A stretch of DNA of 64,000 nt from NCBI RefSeq assembly GCF_905475395.1, contig NC_058337.1:135677960-135741959 (forward strand), in the 5' to 3' direction. This document shows positions 46,301 through 57,698 of this stretch, piece after piece (position 1 is the stretch's first letter; each line of letters begins with the position of its first letter). Both the position numbers and the translations under genes were made by a program. Source of the DNA: Chrysoperla carnea. Taxonomy: Eukaryota > Arthropoda > Insecta > Neuroptera > Chrysopidae. Below the pieces are notes generated by a model, which made no database searches, was not told the origin of the DNA, and saw only the letters and a list, made by a program, of their open reading frames with translations.

Positions 46301-46525
46301 AATTCGATACAAGGATTGAAAGATCGTAATCGTAAGACCATTAGTACGGTTGAAGCTGCTCATGTATAAGCTATTAACTCGCTCATGTATCAGGTATTAG
46401 CTATTAGAACAAAGTAATTTATTTGCCCCAAAAAGCATACTGTGCTTTTTTGACACACGATTTATTGGTAAAATATCTTGCAAATAAACCCTAGCATTAC
46501 TATCCTTCAATCCTTGTATTGAATT
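46301..46525 (+). mobile_element. Short MITE-like element with ~22-bp inverted ends
   Basis: AATTCGATACAAGGATTGAA at 46301 is mirrored by TTCAATCCTTGTATTGAATT ending at 46525, with one mismatch in the outer 20 bases. The 225-bp length and lack of coding suggest a MITE. I cannot define a target duplication or superfamily. Confidence 0.7.
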
Positions 46526-47370
46526 AAGTTAAAATGCAATTATAAAATGCATATTATTTATGCAAATTGCATATTTTTATTTCTTATAAATCAATTGAAG
46601 TCACAAATTTTCCTAACGCTCTAACGAAACGAATGCCGAAAATCGCCTTCAACTCCGACTTATTGTTCAAATTTTTTGAACTTCATTGTTTCTGCGACTA
46701 GAAAGTGTATTCGCTCCATGCGTGAGTTTCGTTTCCATGGTAACGATACACTACTTTAATTATAGAATTGTATGGATGTATATATAATTGTATGGATTGC
46801 ATTTAAGACTTACATTGAAAATTAAAATTGTTGTCTCACAAATTTAAATAAATAATTATGATAATTTACATTTGAAGAATAATATTTGTGCAATTTGATT
46901 TCTTATTTTCACAATTTTTAATGCATTAAGTTTAATTAATTCGTGTTTTTCAATAATTTTAATTTGACATTTCTATAACATTAACATGTAAAGAACTGCA
47001 AATTAGTCATAACAGCCCCCTTTAACGCTAAAATTTTTCACTGGAAGCGCTGGTATCGATTTTATTGTCCCTACCATGACTACGCACACAACGAATATAC
47101 AGTTCTAAAAAATACATGCAGTATGAATATTCAAATATGGTTGTATGACTGACTTGACTATGTTTAGAGTGTGAACACCATACACCAATATAAACGCACG
47201 CGACTAGCATACTCTATTATAATGTTAGGCTAAAAAACCTGCAAATAACAAGGCACCAACGTACAAATAAAATACAGTACTTGCGATTTATGTAATTATG
47301 TCATTGACGTATTATAATAAACCCGTAAGTTCATAACGAGGCGCCTATTCGATAATTCGTTCTACTGTCT
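46526..47370. other. Intergenic, no gene seen
   Basis: Contains a small duplication (AATTGTATGGAT near 46766 and 46788). The 60-codon minus-strand frame at 47028-47210 has no support. Confidence 0.4.
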
Positions 47371-47870
47371 AAGTTTAGTACCAAGTTTGTAACGCTTAAA
47401 AATATTGAGGCTACGAACAAAATTTTGGTATAAGTGGTTATTAAATCACCCAATTAGTTCATTTTCGGTTGCCCGTCCGTGATCACGATAACTCAAAAAC
47501 GAAGAGAGATGTCAAGCTGAAATTTTTATAGCAACGTTAAAAGTGTGTTCGTAAATGATCAACATAGGACAATTGGGTCTTGGGTCCGTACGAAAAATCT
47601 TCTTTGTTATTATAATAATAAAAAATGTTTCTTATAAAAAACTTTTGTTTAAAACATTTTTTCGTAAACATCACTGTTTATCCGTGGAGATGCAAATTAG
47701 AAAAAAAGTTTGTTGTCCATTTTCTTAAAAACTATGTAAGATAGGGAGCTAAAAATTTGCAGGTAGCTTCAACTAGTGGTCTTCTAAAATTCTAGCTACT
47801 TGACGGCCGTCTCGTTTCTATACAGTGTATTTCAACAATTAAATAAGTCAATTTTTTGTTTTCATTTGTT
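47371..47870 (-). mobile_element. Dispersed family A, copy 9 (reverse)
   Basis: From the left it shows AAGTTTAGTACCAAGTTTGT, GGTTGCCCGTCCGTGATCAC, GGGTCTTGGGTCCGTACG and GCAGGTAGCTTCAACTAGTG, ending with TTTCAACAATTAAATAAGTC, AATTTTTTGTTTTCATTTG. This is the full order of the family on the minus strand with small internal losses. Confidence 0.7.
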
Positions 47871-48805
47871 TAAAACTTTTTAGTCACTATCCCGCAAGGC
47901 ATGAAATTTTGTAAAGGTAAAGAAATTTTCAAGCAATTAATCCTTTAGGAAAAAGAAAAGTTTAAAAAGAATCGTCACAGAACTCTCTCTACGCAAAGGT
48001 TTTGAAGAGTTAACAACCTGGCCTAATTTTTGCCCGGGCATTCATATTGTCGGAAGCTCAATTTACTCACAAGATTATTTCATTTTTTGATTATAGGATT
48101 CACTTGTTTTGTTGAATTTTCTTATTACTTAATAGACAGGTTGTCAAAACAGATTACAATCAAACAAAATTCGACTATAACTGTTACAGACATGGAAACG
48201 AGAACAAACCAAACGTATAAATATAAACTAAACATGAAATAGAAACAAACAAAATTGAAAAATCAAATATTTATATAAAAATAATAAAAATTTTTATTTG
48301 TCCAAATAAAATATCTTGAATGGTTTTGATAGTTTGCTTTATTATTGAAAAATAATAGATGGTAGCAGTGGTACTCTATATCTAGATGACCAACCGACCG
48401 ACCGCCTATAGTGAGACACATCACTTCCGTTTACCGGAAATAGAGTTCTTCTACACTAAATATGGTATTAAACATTATAATATGTATAAGTGAGTTTATA
48501 TACTAACAAAATGATAAAATAAAATAAACAGGATAAAATTTCATCATATGTTTATGATTTTGTGGTTTGCTCGATGTAGAATGTGCTATGACTTTGTATA
48601 TTTTAAACCATAGACTTAAAAAACTATAAAATTTACTACGCGAAAAATTTCTAGATAGTTCATTTTCAACGTAGAAAATATATGAGATTTACCTTTCAAA
48701 TTTTAAGAGTGGATTCTGTTCGAACTTAGGAAAATGACATGGAAGTTAAGAATAAATTCTTCGATATATTCTATAGTTTTTGCAAATATTGATGCCTAAA
48801 GATTT
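47871..48805. other. Intergenic, no gene seen
   Basis: A 70-codon open frame at 48030-48242 has a hydrophobic stretch (LFHFLIIGFTCFVEF) but no other support and is not called. Confidence 0.4.
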
Positions 48806-48844
48806 AAAACCATATTCTATTCAACATTAATAGAATATGGTTTT
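48806..48844. repeat. Perfect hairpin, 16-bp arms and 7-nt loop
   Basis: AAAACCATATTCTATT (48806-48821) and AATAGAATATGGTTTT (48829-48844) are exact complements around CAACATT. No element boundary is visible around it. Confidence 0.9.
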
Positions 48845-49646
48845 CTAAATATTTCAACAAATATTAATATTTACTTTCATACTTTAACCAGTAAAAATAA
48901 TGATTTTCCTAAAAAGTTAAAAATACATTTTCTTTATTTCATACGAATATGAATATGATACTTGAGTCACTATGATCCTAACGTCCCAAGATTCAGTTTA
49001 TCTTCAACCGTTGGCAAATTGAAACTGACATAAACCTTTCAAATATAATGCAAATTTTTCTTGAAAAATTTTTTAAATTTATTTTCTAAAGCTTATATAT
49101 TTAAACGAGCAATTCTTGTATATATATATATATATATATCAACGATCTTGGAAATGGCTCCAACGATTTTCATGAAAATGAGTATGTAGGGGTTTTTTGG
49201 GGCGATAAGTCGATCTAACAAGGTTTCATTTTAAAAAAACGTCGTTTTATTCGTTTTTTCATGAAAAACTGAAACATACATCGCAAAATATGACTCTTCC
49301 TGACTTCTATTGGTGTATATCGTAGTTAATGATATAATACAAGTAACGAGGAAAAAGCTATTATGAAAAAAGGGAATAAAGTTGTATTTTCAACGTGTTT
49401 TCTCTACCTTGCGTATTAAATATGCATATAAATATGATCAAGTACACGTAATAGTTTTTGTGTGCATTAAATTTTCAGTTATTTGTCACAAAAAGATATT
49501 GTTTACTTTTGATTTATATATTACGTAAGGCAGTACGATCACTGAATCTGGAAATGATAAACAAAATAGTTAGAAATGTATCCTTTTCAAAAGCGACACA
49601 ACCGGCTGTCAATAATGCTATGTCGAGCACCGTTTCGTGTCCAATA
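48845..49646. other. Intergenic, no gene seen
   Basis: Apart from the TA run, nothing was recognised. The 75-codon open frame at 49458-49685 ends inside the hairpin that follows and is rejected. Confidence 0.4.
49119..49139. repeat. (TA)n microsatellite
   Basis: About ten TA dinucleotides in a row. A second run lies at about 36410-36428. Confidence 0.9.
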
Positions 49647-49697
49647 AATGTTTTGTATCTAACTCAATCGTCGTTATTGAGTTAGATACAAAACATT
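49647..49697. repeat. Perfect hairpin, 22-bp arms and 7-nt loop
   Basis: AATGTTTTGTATCTAACTCA+AT (49647-49668) is the exact complement of 49676-49697 around loop CGTCGTT. The arms are of microRNA size but the loop is short and the pairing perfect, which fits a small foldback at least as well as a pre-miRNA. Confidence 0.9.
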
Positions 49698-49840
49698 CGG
49701 AATAATAATAATAATAGTATTAATAGGATTTAACCTCCGTTTTTAAGATATCGATCTATTACAGAGGCCATCCACAACATTATTTTTAATCTTTATTTAT
49801 TTTACTTTAAACTACATCCAATATACAATTAAATTTTTTG

Positions 49841-49963
49841 TGATGTGGGTGGATTCGGTCACTTCGTTCTTATACAAGCGACGACAGTGTGATCAATTTT
49901 ACCGCCCTATTAATTATAAATGCTCACACTGTCGCTGCCTGGATTCGAATCCGTAACATCCCA
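49841..49963. repeat. Imperfect inverted repeat with tRNA B-box-like arm
   Basis: Inner arms GCGACGACAGTGTGATCA (49878-49895) and TGCTCACACTGTCGCTGC (49921-49938) pair, as do outer TGATGTGGGTGGATTCGG and CGAATCCGTAACATCCCA with interruptions. The GGATTCGAATCC in the right arm resembles a tRNA T-arm or B box. It may be a SINE or foldback fragment. No full tRNA fold is present. Confidence 0.55.
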
Positions 49964-50009
49964 GATTAATACATACGGAATACATAGTTAGAACACATGT
50001 ATTTTAATT

Positions 50010-50165
50010 TTTTTTTTAATAGGGTTCCGCACTAAAATAATAAAACCGATGACATGTGATCAAAAAAAAAGATGGGGGATGTAAATGAGGGCAAAGGAAG
50101 TGAAGGCTATAACGGTAGTCTCTGTTTTAAAGTTGAAAAAGCTCAGCGAAGTGGATGGGTAACTG
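50010..50165 (+). mobile_element. Relic of families F and G
   Basis: TAGGGTTCCGCACTAAAATA resembles the end of family F. GGGGGATGTAAATGAGGGCA and AGCTCAGCGAAGTGGATGGG resemble 27620-27690. The 62-codon open frame at 50072-50260 starts inside it and is doubtful as a gene. Confidence 0.4.
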
Positions 50166-50686
50166 CTAGTGTATTATATAATTTTAAAAGTGGTTATGAT
50201 AAAAGTTATTTTCGTAATGAATCTAATTTGAGTCTATTAGACAAATATTTATACATTTAATGTGATTTTGAACTATTTAATATAATTTAAAATCCTCTTT
50301 TAACTTTTCATTTCATAACAGAACTGAAACTCTTTCTCTCTCTCTCGGATGAAAAGTCTGTTATAAAACAACATACAAACACATAAGCAAGTATAAAATT
50401 ATTATACACATTTAAACTTCATCATCTATTTATTCAGAATCCACTGCTTTTCTGTCCTCATTATCGTGCATAGATTTAAATATTTACTATAAAGTTTTTG
50501 CATGAACAAACATGACTTTAAAATGTATATTTTTATGTACACGGTGTTACAAAAGTTGGATAGCCGAAATGTCTAGGCGTCTATTGAATAGGATTCACAA
50601 AATGACAATCGCAAAAATCGGGTATTTTGAGGGAATATTATGGAACTTTAGGAAAGTTTTATACAATATCATTTTAATAAGAAGAT

Positions 50687-50990
50687 GTGACAGAATCCGT
50701 GAAATCCGTCATCTGATTCGTAATCAGCGAAGAAATATATTCTCTAGATTCTCTTGCCATTTTGTGCCAAAAAAATTAAATTAATGGCCGAAAATGGCAC
50801 GATTTTCTTAATAGTGACAGAATCCTTGTAATTTGACATCGGATTCGTAATCATTGACCAAAAACACTTCCTAGAGCACAGCTTGGATAATAAAAATTTA
50901 GTTTGCTTGAATTTTCGGTCAAAAATGGTACGATTTTCGAAATACGTGACAAAAATACTAGATCACAATTTTAAGGCAAAAAAATTTTTA
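50687..50990 (+). repeat. ~130-bp tandem repeat, about 2.4 diverged copies
   Basis: GTGACAGAATCC starts at 50687 and 50814, and GTGACAAAAATAC at 50946, spacings 127 and 132. Units share ATTCGTAATCA and GCCGAAAATGGCACGATTTT / GGTCAAAAATGGTACGATTT. The 90-codon open frame at 50512-50784 (arginine/isoleucine-rich) overlaps it and is repeat-derived. ACACGGTGTTACAAAAGTTG just upstream (50538) resembles a DNA-transposon end. Confidence 0.65.
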
Positions 50991-53900
50991 GCTACATATG
51001 CCCCCTTTGACTATGTTAAGTTAGCTGAATGTTTCGTTGGAAAGATAATTTAATGGAGAATGCGAGCTTAGATTCGGTTTTCAAATAACTATCCCAAAAT
51101 TCATTTTGCTAAGATCCTTTTTTTAGGCTCTGTATGATAATGTATGTTTTGTCTAATGTATCGTCAATGTTTTATTTTCGAATACTTAAGATAATTTTTA
51201 AAATATTTTCACCACTCTCTTACCGTACTGTAATAAAGAGCTTAAAAATTCGAATAAAAAACTCAAACTAACATATGGTATACCACGCCTTTGAACGCCC
51301 AGTAAAATTATTTGTTTTTGTAGAAAATGTTTTTTCTTTTAGGTGCACAGCCTTAGCTGAGGATTGGCAACTGAATGACTAATACGCATAACGTTGTTTG
51401 AAAATGAAAGAATATATTAAAAAGGGTGTTTATTACATTTATACGGACCGTAAAATATATTCAACTCTATAAAGTTTTTAAGATTTCAAAAGTTACAATA
51501 CCTGACAAAATATTTGAAATATTTCACAATTTTGAATAAAATAAGTTTCTATTGTTTTAAAAGCACAGGTTGTATTAGGGTTCCGTACCAAATAATATTT
51601 TCTTCTTGGGATATGTACTTTGGAGTCGATTTGTCAATTATATTAACTGTAAATATGAAATATTTGCTTGAAAAATAGCCTAACCTACTTTGGCATACTC
51701 AAAAAGTTTTATTTGAAACGAACCATTTTTTTCACAGACCCAAACTAAAATCTAATTTTTGGAACACTAAATATTTGATTTCACAAGAATAAAATTTCTC
51801 ACAAACGGATATAAAATATTGATTAACAGTTGACAAATTAGTTAAATTTACCAGAAAATAAAGAACCGTTTTATTATTTTAATTCAGCTGTAAATAAATA
51901 AAGTCGCTACTGTTTTTGATTGATTGAATTAATAAAATATAAAATATTTATGCATATTATAAATTGTTTATTTAAATTACTTTTATTATTGATGACAAAC
52001 AATGACAGTCATTACAAATTAATCTTCCGGATCTCCGTTACACAGTTATCATTGTGTTTTCTTGAACTTAACTTTATTTATAAGGCAGTATACACACTGG
52101 TAAATAAAACTGTGCTGTTGTAAAAAGAGGATAAAGTCAGTTTTCGCTCGAATGAGACAATAATTTTTGTTAGAAAATATGAGGTTTTTACACGTTTTAG
52201 AAGTTTCTGTGCTTCGAAAATATAAAAGTTGATTCCGTTGAATCTTACAACAGCCTATACATATGGACTGTTCAGGTCCCTCTTTTCCACTGGGCTTTCT
52301 GGGGAAATGTTCACAGCCACGTGATAGACGAAGAACCTGGACTGCCGTAAAAGAAATCAGGGCCTCCATAAGCTTAAGGCAGCCTTGAATCTACGATTGA
52401 CCTAGTTAGATTAAGACTAGTTAGAGTAAGAAAGATTAGCCAACACTACAGTAGGAGAAGATCTGTTTTCATAGATAAGACTTGTAAATTTATGACTAAT
52501 CTACTATACAAAAATCAACTACGTATCCAAATTGAAAATGATTGGATGACAATTGTTTGGCGTTTTGGGGTCTACGAGATGCGGTAACTGTTTGCTAATA
52601 ATAATTACTGGGCACATAAGATAAGTTTGATTTGAAAATGGCACAGTTTTGTTTATCAGTGCGAATGCGGCCGAATATCTCAATTTACTGTTATATTTGA
52701 ATATAATAGATATTCTAAAATTAAACGCTAATTAATAAATAATATAATAAATTTAATTGAATGATCCAAAGAATGTGAATCAATAGGGGGTACCTTGAGA
52801 GCCTCTAGTCTTTATAAATGTATTTTATTCTGCCTTTGAGGTCTTCTGCATTGCATTATTGATCATTATTTTTTAGAGAAATATAATCAAGAATAACAGT
52901 TAATGTAATACTGATCCATTTCTCTAAAAAACCAACAATTTGAAATCAATTATATACTTAATTTGACTCGAATTTGAGGAAACTTAAGTGAATATTTTAA
53001 ATTGCCAGCCTTTAAAGTTAGCCAAGAGAAAAGAAAAGAAAACAAAATCTATTTTGGTATCCAAAAAAGGATCTTTAAGGAGGCATTTCCTTTGTCACAT
53101 TGTGACGATAACTCCTACTGGAGTCGCCATGTGTTGACAGATCTAACTAATCAGTGTATTTCGCTTCCTTGTAGCTTGACGTCCATTAATTTTAAAATTG
53201 GAAAGGTCGGCAAAAAATGGTTGACCCAAGTATGCCACTTTTATGGTAGCAATAGCACAGATGGACGCTACTTTATTGCTTTGAAAGGAGATAATATCTT
53301 TGAATAACCTCTGATTGTGCTCTAATCAAGTCTATCTTGCCGAATCACAAGTACGCTCTGCTCTCTATGTTATCTTTGAACGGTTTCATTCAGGTGCGCA
53401 GTATTCGAAAGGTCTGTGTAAAACAAGCGAGAAAGTGTACTTTTGATTATTGCATATTCATTGAAAAGAAGTATTTAAAAAGAAATAATCATTTTTACAT
53501 ATCACAAAAAAAATTATTTGTTTAACGGATAGTTTTAATCCTATTTCCTCTTTATTCATTTCCATTTTTTTAAGCAGTAGTCAATATGTTTCTAAACAAA
53601 TTAATTTTTTTGGAGGATATATGTCTGATAATCTTGGTTGAACAGATGTCCATAAATTGTATCTCCTTTACCCTGTTTGTTTCATGTTATTTTATTTACT
53701 TTTTAATGATGTTTGCCAGTTATTTAAGGGCAAAAAAACGGGCGTTGCCGCGAGTAAAAGGTAGTATATAATATTTTAAAGTTCTTTTTTTTTTCAATTT
53801 TATTTTCAAACAAATTTCATAATGCTCTTATAAATATTATATCGATCCTACATCCTACAGTTTATATTTATAAATATTTCCATCTTTTTCTATTTTATAA

Positions 53901-55637
53901 TAAACATTAAATTAATGGATATTATAAATATAAAATTATTAAATATACATTACTATAATAAAAAAAGGACATAAATGGGGAATTTTAAGGGTACGATAAG
54001 TATATTAGCCACTTTCTTTCTTGCTAGCTTGCTTCCATCTTCACATTTATTTATAAATAACTCTCGGGTTGTTTTTCTATGCCATATATTTATATAGAAC
54101 ATTTATCATATAAATGGAAAAATTTTTATATTTCATATAAAAAGCTATAGAGGAAAAACTTAAGTGTATAATTTAAACAAGGTTTAAACGGCGCTTGATT
54201 TATCGAAAAACTTTTCGAGGAAAATTATAAATCAAAGGTGATAAAATATTTTTAACCATGTAAAGTACTGAAGAGAAAATGGTTCAAAATTCTAAGTTGT
54301 TTTTCTCTTCTGCTAGAAGCATATCGGCAAAAAAACCGGAAAACTAACAATGACCTTTATCCAAATCGCAAACAAACATTCACAATTTTTTTCCCGCAGA
54401 TTATAGTTTTTAATTTAAAACAGATCTGCAACTCCCTGAAATTTTTTTACTAATTTAGTTCTCTGAATGTGCCTTACTCCAGCTGACTCTACACGTTAAA
54501 TCGTGTAGGGCTATCTATCTGTTTGGATAATAATTTAACTATTTCAATGGTTGTTGGGGAAAAAATATTTTATATATTTTTAAATAAATAAACAATTTTT
54601 TCAAAATTCGTTTGCATGTCGTTAAAATTCGATTAATTGCGTTTATCAACATTTTGTGGACCATTTATTTAGTGACTTTATTTAAGTGTTAAGGCTGTTT
54701 CCATTGTGCCCCTGTTCATTAACTAATTAGTGTAATTTAGTTTCAGTCGTTTTAGGTGTGTTTATATTATTTTTTGATTTTTTTATGGTATGTACTCAGT
54801 TTACTTTAGGTCTTGTAAATCGTGTTGCTTTAGGTCGTCTTCATTTTTTGTTTATTATTGACTATTAACGAACTAAAATGGTTAGACATTGCATTTAACT
54901 TACATCAAACTAGTAAATAATTGTTAATAATAATGTTAATATTAAAATAAATGCTATTAGAAGACAAATAAATACAAAAATATTTAAAAAATTGATAAAG
55001 TGAATAGAAATAATTCAAATAGTACCTAATTACCGCCATTAAAAAAAAATAGTTCACTGTAAGTGCCTTACTCCAGGGAGCTTTTTCAACAGCATTTCAT
55101 GTTCATTAGAGTTCTTATCTATTTATGTAATAAATTATAATCTGTGACCAATCCGTAATTTTTGAGATTTTGTTTGTCTCTATGCTAAAACGAATGTATA
55201 CTTTTCTCATAATTAATTTTTAAAGGTGACATGATGCAAATAGTGGACGCAGAGTCTCTCCATACTTCCAGTAACGTATATAGCAACAAGGAATATGAAC
55301 TAGAAAAGTATATAAATAAATAAATGAATATTTTAAAAATATACAAACATTTAGTTTTATTATTATATGTTGTTGAACAGTTTTTACAAGGCATTTCAAA
55401 AGTTATCATCGCATTACTCCGAAAATTTAATAATTTGTTTGATGTTCATTTGATTTATATGTTTTTTTTTTATTTGTTTTAGGTATGTGTTACGCAAGGG
55501 TTTATTACAATTTGAAAAAAACGTATTTTATTAAGCGAATATTTCCTATTTGAAGTACAACCGTAGAAAATAATGATACGTAAGTATTACTTACTTCAAT
55601 TTGGAAACCATACTTACACCAAATTTGAATTGCGGAT
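50991..55637. other. Long gene-poor stretch
   Basis: About 4.6 kb of AT-rich DNA. At 52250-52400 a patch of more balanced composition may be old retroelement sequence. The plus-strand frame at 53002-53307 (101 codons; DLTNQCISLPCSLTSINFKI) and the hydrophobic one at 53586-53771 (SFTLFVSCYFIYFLMMFASY then RAKKRALPRVK) look less random but match no family I know. The second could be a membrane-anchored exon, since AAAAG|GTAGTA after it is a possible donor. I do not call either. Confidence 0.35.
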
Positions 55638-55645
55638 ATAATATC
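55638..55645 (+). repeat. Left 8-bp target-site duplication
   Basis: ATAATATC directly precedes the CAGGG terminus and is repeated exactly at 56375-56382. Confidence 0.9.
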
Positions 55646-56374
55646 CAGGGTTCGAAAATATTCGATATTTATTATAAATATCAAAATATCGGATATTTTT
55701 GATATATATCCGATATATATCAAAATTTTGATATTTAAAAAAAACTAAAATGTTTTAAAGGTTTTATTTACTTAAGCACTTCAAATCAGACAAATGAAAC
55801 CAAAACATAAAATATTCTTCTAGATCAGGCAAAATCAATTAAAAATAATAAAATTTTTATAAATAAAAGTCAACTTTAAAACAAAAAACAATTTTATAAA
55901 TTGTTATCAGTCAATTGCCATACCTACACTTAGGCAACAAAACAATAAACATTACAAATAATAACTCTAGAGTAAAATCAGTCTTTTAATTATCAAATCA
56001 GTCATCAGTCATTCTTAATAAACTATTAATTATCAAATAAAAAAAAAAATGTCGTTTCATAATTGTGCGTGGTTTGACTACAAGGAAGATAAAGCTAGAT
56101 CATCTTCCGATTCTGAATCTTACTTAAACTTACTCTTTAGTAACGAACTTTTTCTAACACGACACGATTTGAGCTTAGTATAAGTAGGTTTTAACTCTAC
56201 TACAATGCCATCAAAATTTGGGAAGTAGAAATACGGTAACAAACGCCAAAAATTACTAAATAATATTAAATCATTTAAATCATTTTTGTATTGATATATA
56301 TCATAAAAATTCACGTGATATATATCGGAATTATATCATGATATATATCCATTGATATATATCCTCGAACCCTG
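55646..56374. mobile_element. hAT-type element, non-autonomous, 729 bp
   Basis: Terminal CAGGGTTCGA (55646-55655) is inverted as TCGAACCCTG at 56365-56374, and the element is flanked by a perfect 8-bp duplication, ATAATATC. Both traits are hallmarks of the hAT superfamily. Subterminal regions are packed with GATAT-based repeats (TGATATATATC, CGATATATATC and relatives), possible transposase-binding sites. The inside is AT-rich. The longest frame (minus, 56120-56314; NDLNDLILFSNFWRLLPYFY) is only 64 codons, so it cannot mobilise itself. The intact duplication suggests recent insertion. Confidence 0.9.
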
Positions 56375-56382
56375 ATAATATC
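56375..56382 (+). repeat. Right 8-bp target-site duplication
   Basis: ATAATATC follows the CCCTG terminus, identical to 55638-55645. Confidence 0.9.
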
Positions 56383-56404
56383 CTTGTGTTGATTCTTCTA
56401 TCGA

Positions 56405-56800
56405 CACATACCAGAAGAAGATTTCTCGTTTTTTGTACCCCTTTGTAAAAATCGGGAAAAACGAAAAAAATTTTTATTTTGGAATTTGATAAAACTCGGT
56501 GGAAGGGGTAATTTTGATCCCAAAAGTACAAAAATCAGGTTAATTTAATGATTGGATGCATAGTTTCTAAGATATCGCAAAATTTGGATCGATTTTTGGC
56601 CGTATCTCAAAAACTATTCGACCAGTCATCAAATGCACCCGATTTTTGGGTCAAAATTACCTTATATACTGAGTTTTATCGAAATTGGAGATAAAAAAGA
56701 TTTCTAGATTTTTTGCAATTTTTTTAAAGGGTACTCCTTTATAAAAATCGAGAAAAACGCAAAAAAAACTTTTGTTTTGGAACATTGATTTGTGCAACAA
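56405..56800 (+). mobile_element. Dispersed family D, two partial units
   Basis: AAAAATCGGGAAAAACGAAA at about 56447 and AAAAATCGAGAAAAACGCAA at about 56744 begin similar blocks that continue into TTTTGTTTTGGAA-type sequence, a ~297-bp period. It shares GAATTTGATAAAACTCGGTG and GGGGTAATTTTGAT with 27460-27500. Confidence 0.6.
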
Positions 56801-57154
56801 AAAATTCCTACTTTCCACAATCATTATGTTACATTAAAACTTTTTGTAAACATTGTAAAATTCCATATACCTGGTTTTTCTACTTGATTTGAATTTATTT
56901 TTCAAACGACATTTTTATCTAAATAGCCTTGGTCTAGAAAAATATTCTATATGATGTCAGTATGGATGTCGCTGAAAAACCATAAATTGGTTTAAATAAT
57001 TATGATGTATAAATGCATTTAGTTATTAGCATTAGTTATTATGATTTTATTTTTTAAAACTTTTGTGTTCGTCAGAAAATCACAGTTATTTTTCATTATA
57101 TAAGTGTACTTTTACCTATGGCTTTAAAATGTAAATTTTATGTATTCATAAATA
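56801..57154. other. Intergenic, no gene seen
   Basis: AT-rich, without supported features. Confidence 0.45.
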
Positions 57155-57698
57155 CAGTCAAACCTAGATGAGTGAGACCTCTCGATAACCGATTATAATT
57201 GCCAGTTCCCGCCATTTTAACCATCTAAAACCTGTGTGTAAGTAATAAACCGGAATCGGTGTTTTTAATTTTCGAATAATATTGATAAACCTAAGAATTA
57301 AATTACATGTGTACTAATTCATTTGTGGAACTTACTACACTTGACAAGTATAATTTCGAAGAATGATTCGGCCGCACCAAAATGTTAAAACCAAAAATTA
57401 AAATTTTTCGAAAATTGTTATAAAAATCGGTATGTATGTATAAGAAATATTGTAAGCAACTTTTTCTAATAATTATTTCGATATCTCTAACCATCTTTGA
57501 CACTAGGCAAAATATTAAGAATCGATCCTATTTGATAATTGTAGTAGGTTAAATTTAAAGTTCACATTTCGGTTAAATATCTTAAAAAGAAAAATCACTC
57601 CTGTAAGTCTATGTGGAAGAAACTGGCTTAGTAAGAAACTTCGATATGCGAAAAAGAGATTGCGATCCTTTGAACTGTTGCTTATACAGGTTCGACTG
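57155..57698 (+). mobile_element. Pogo/Tigger-type MITE
   Basis: TA|CAGTCAAACCTAGATGAG at the left and TTATACAGGTTCGACTG|TA at the right are inverted ends with TA target sites. The length (544 bp) and internal phrases (CAGTTCCCGCCATTTTAACC) match the family seen at 29999-30571. There is no transposase. A minus-strand open frame at 57303-57503 is a by-product. Confidence 0.8.

Noticed and set aside
49941..49963. tRNA gene suggested by GGATTCGAATCC
   Set aside because: Only a T-arm-like piece is present. No acceptor, D or anticodon arms can be paired around it.
53002..53307. 101-codon plus-strand frame
   Set aside because: Somewhat coding-like, but it has no recognisable domain and no start, promoter or splice context. 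Kept only as a remark in the intergenic entry.
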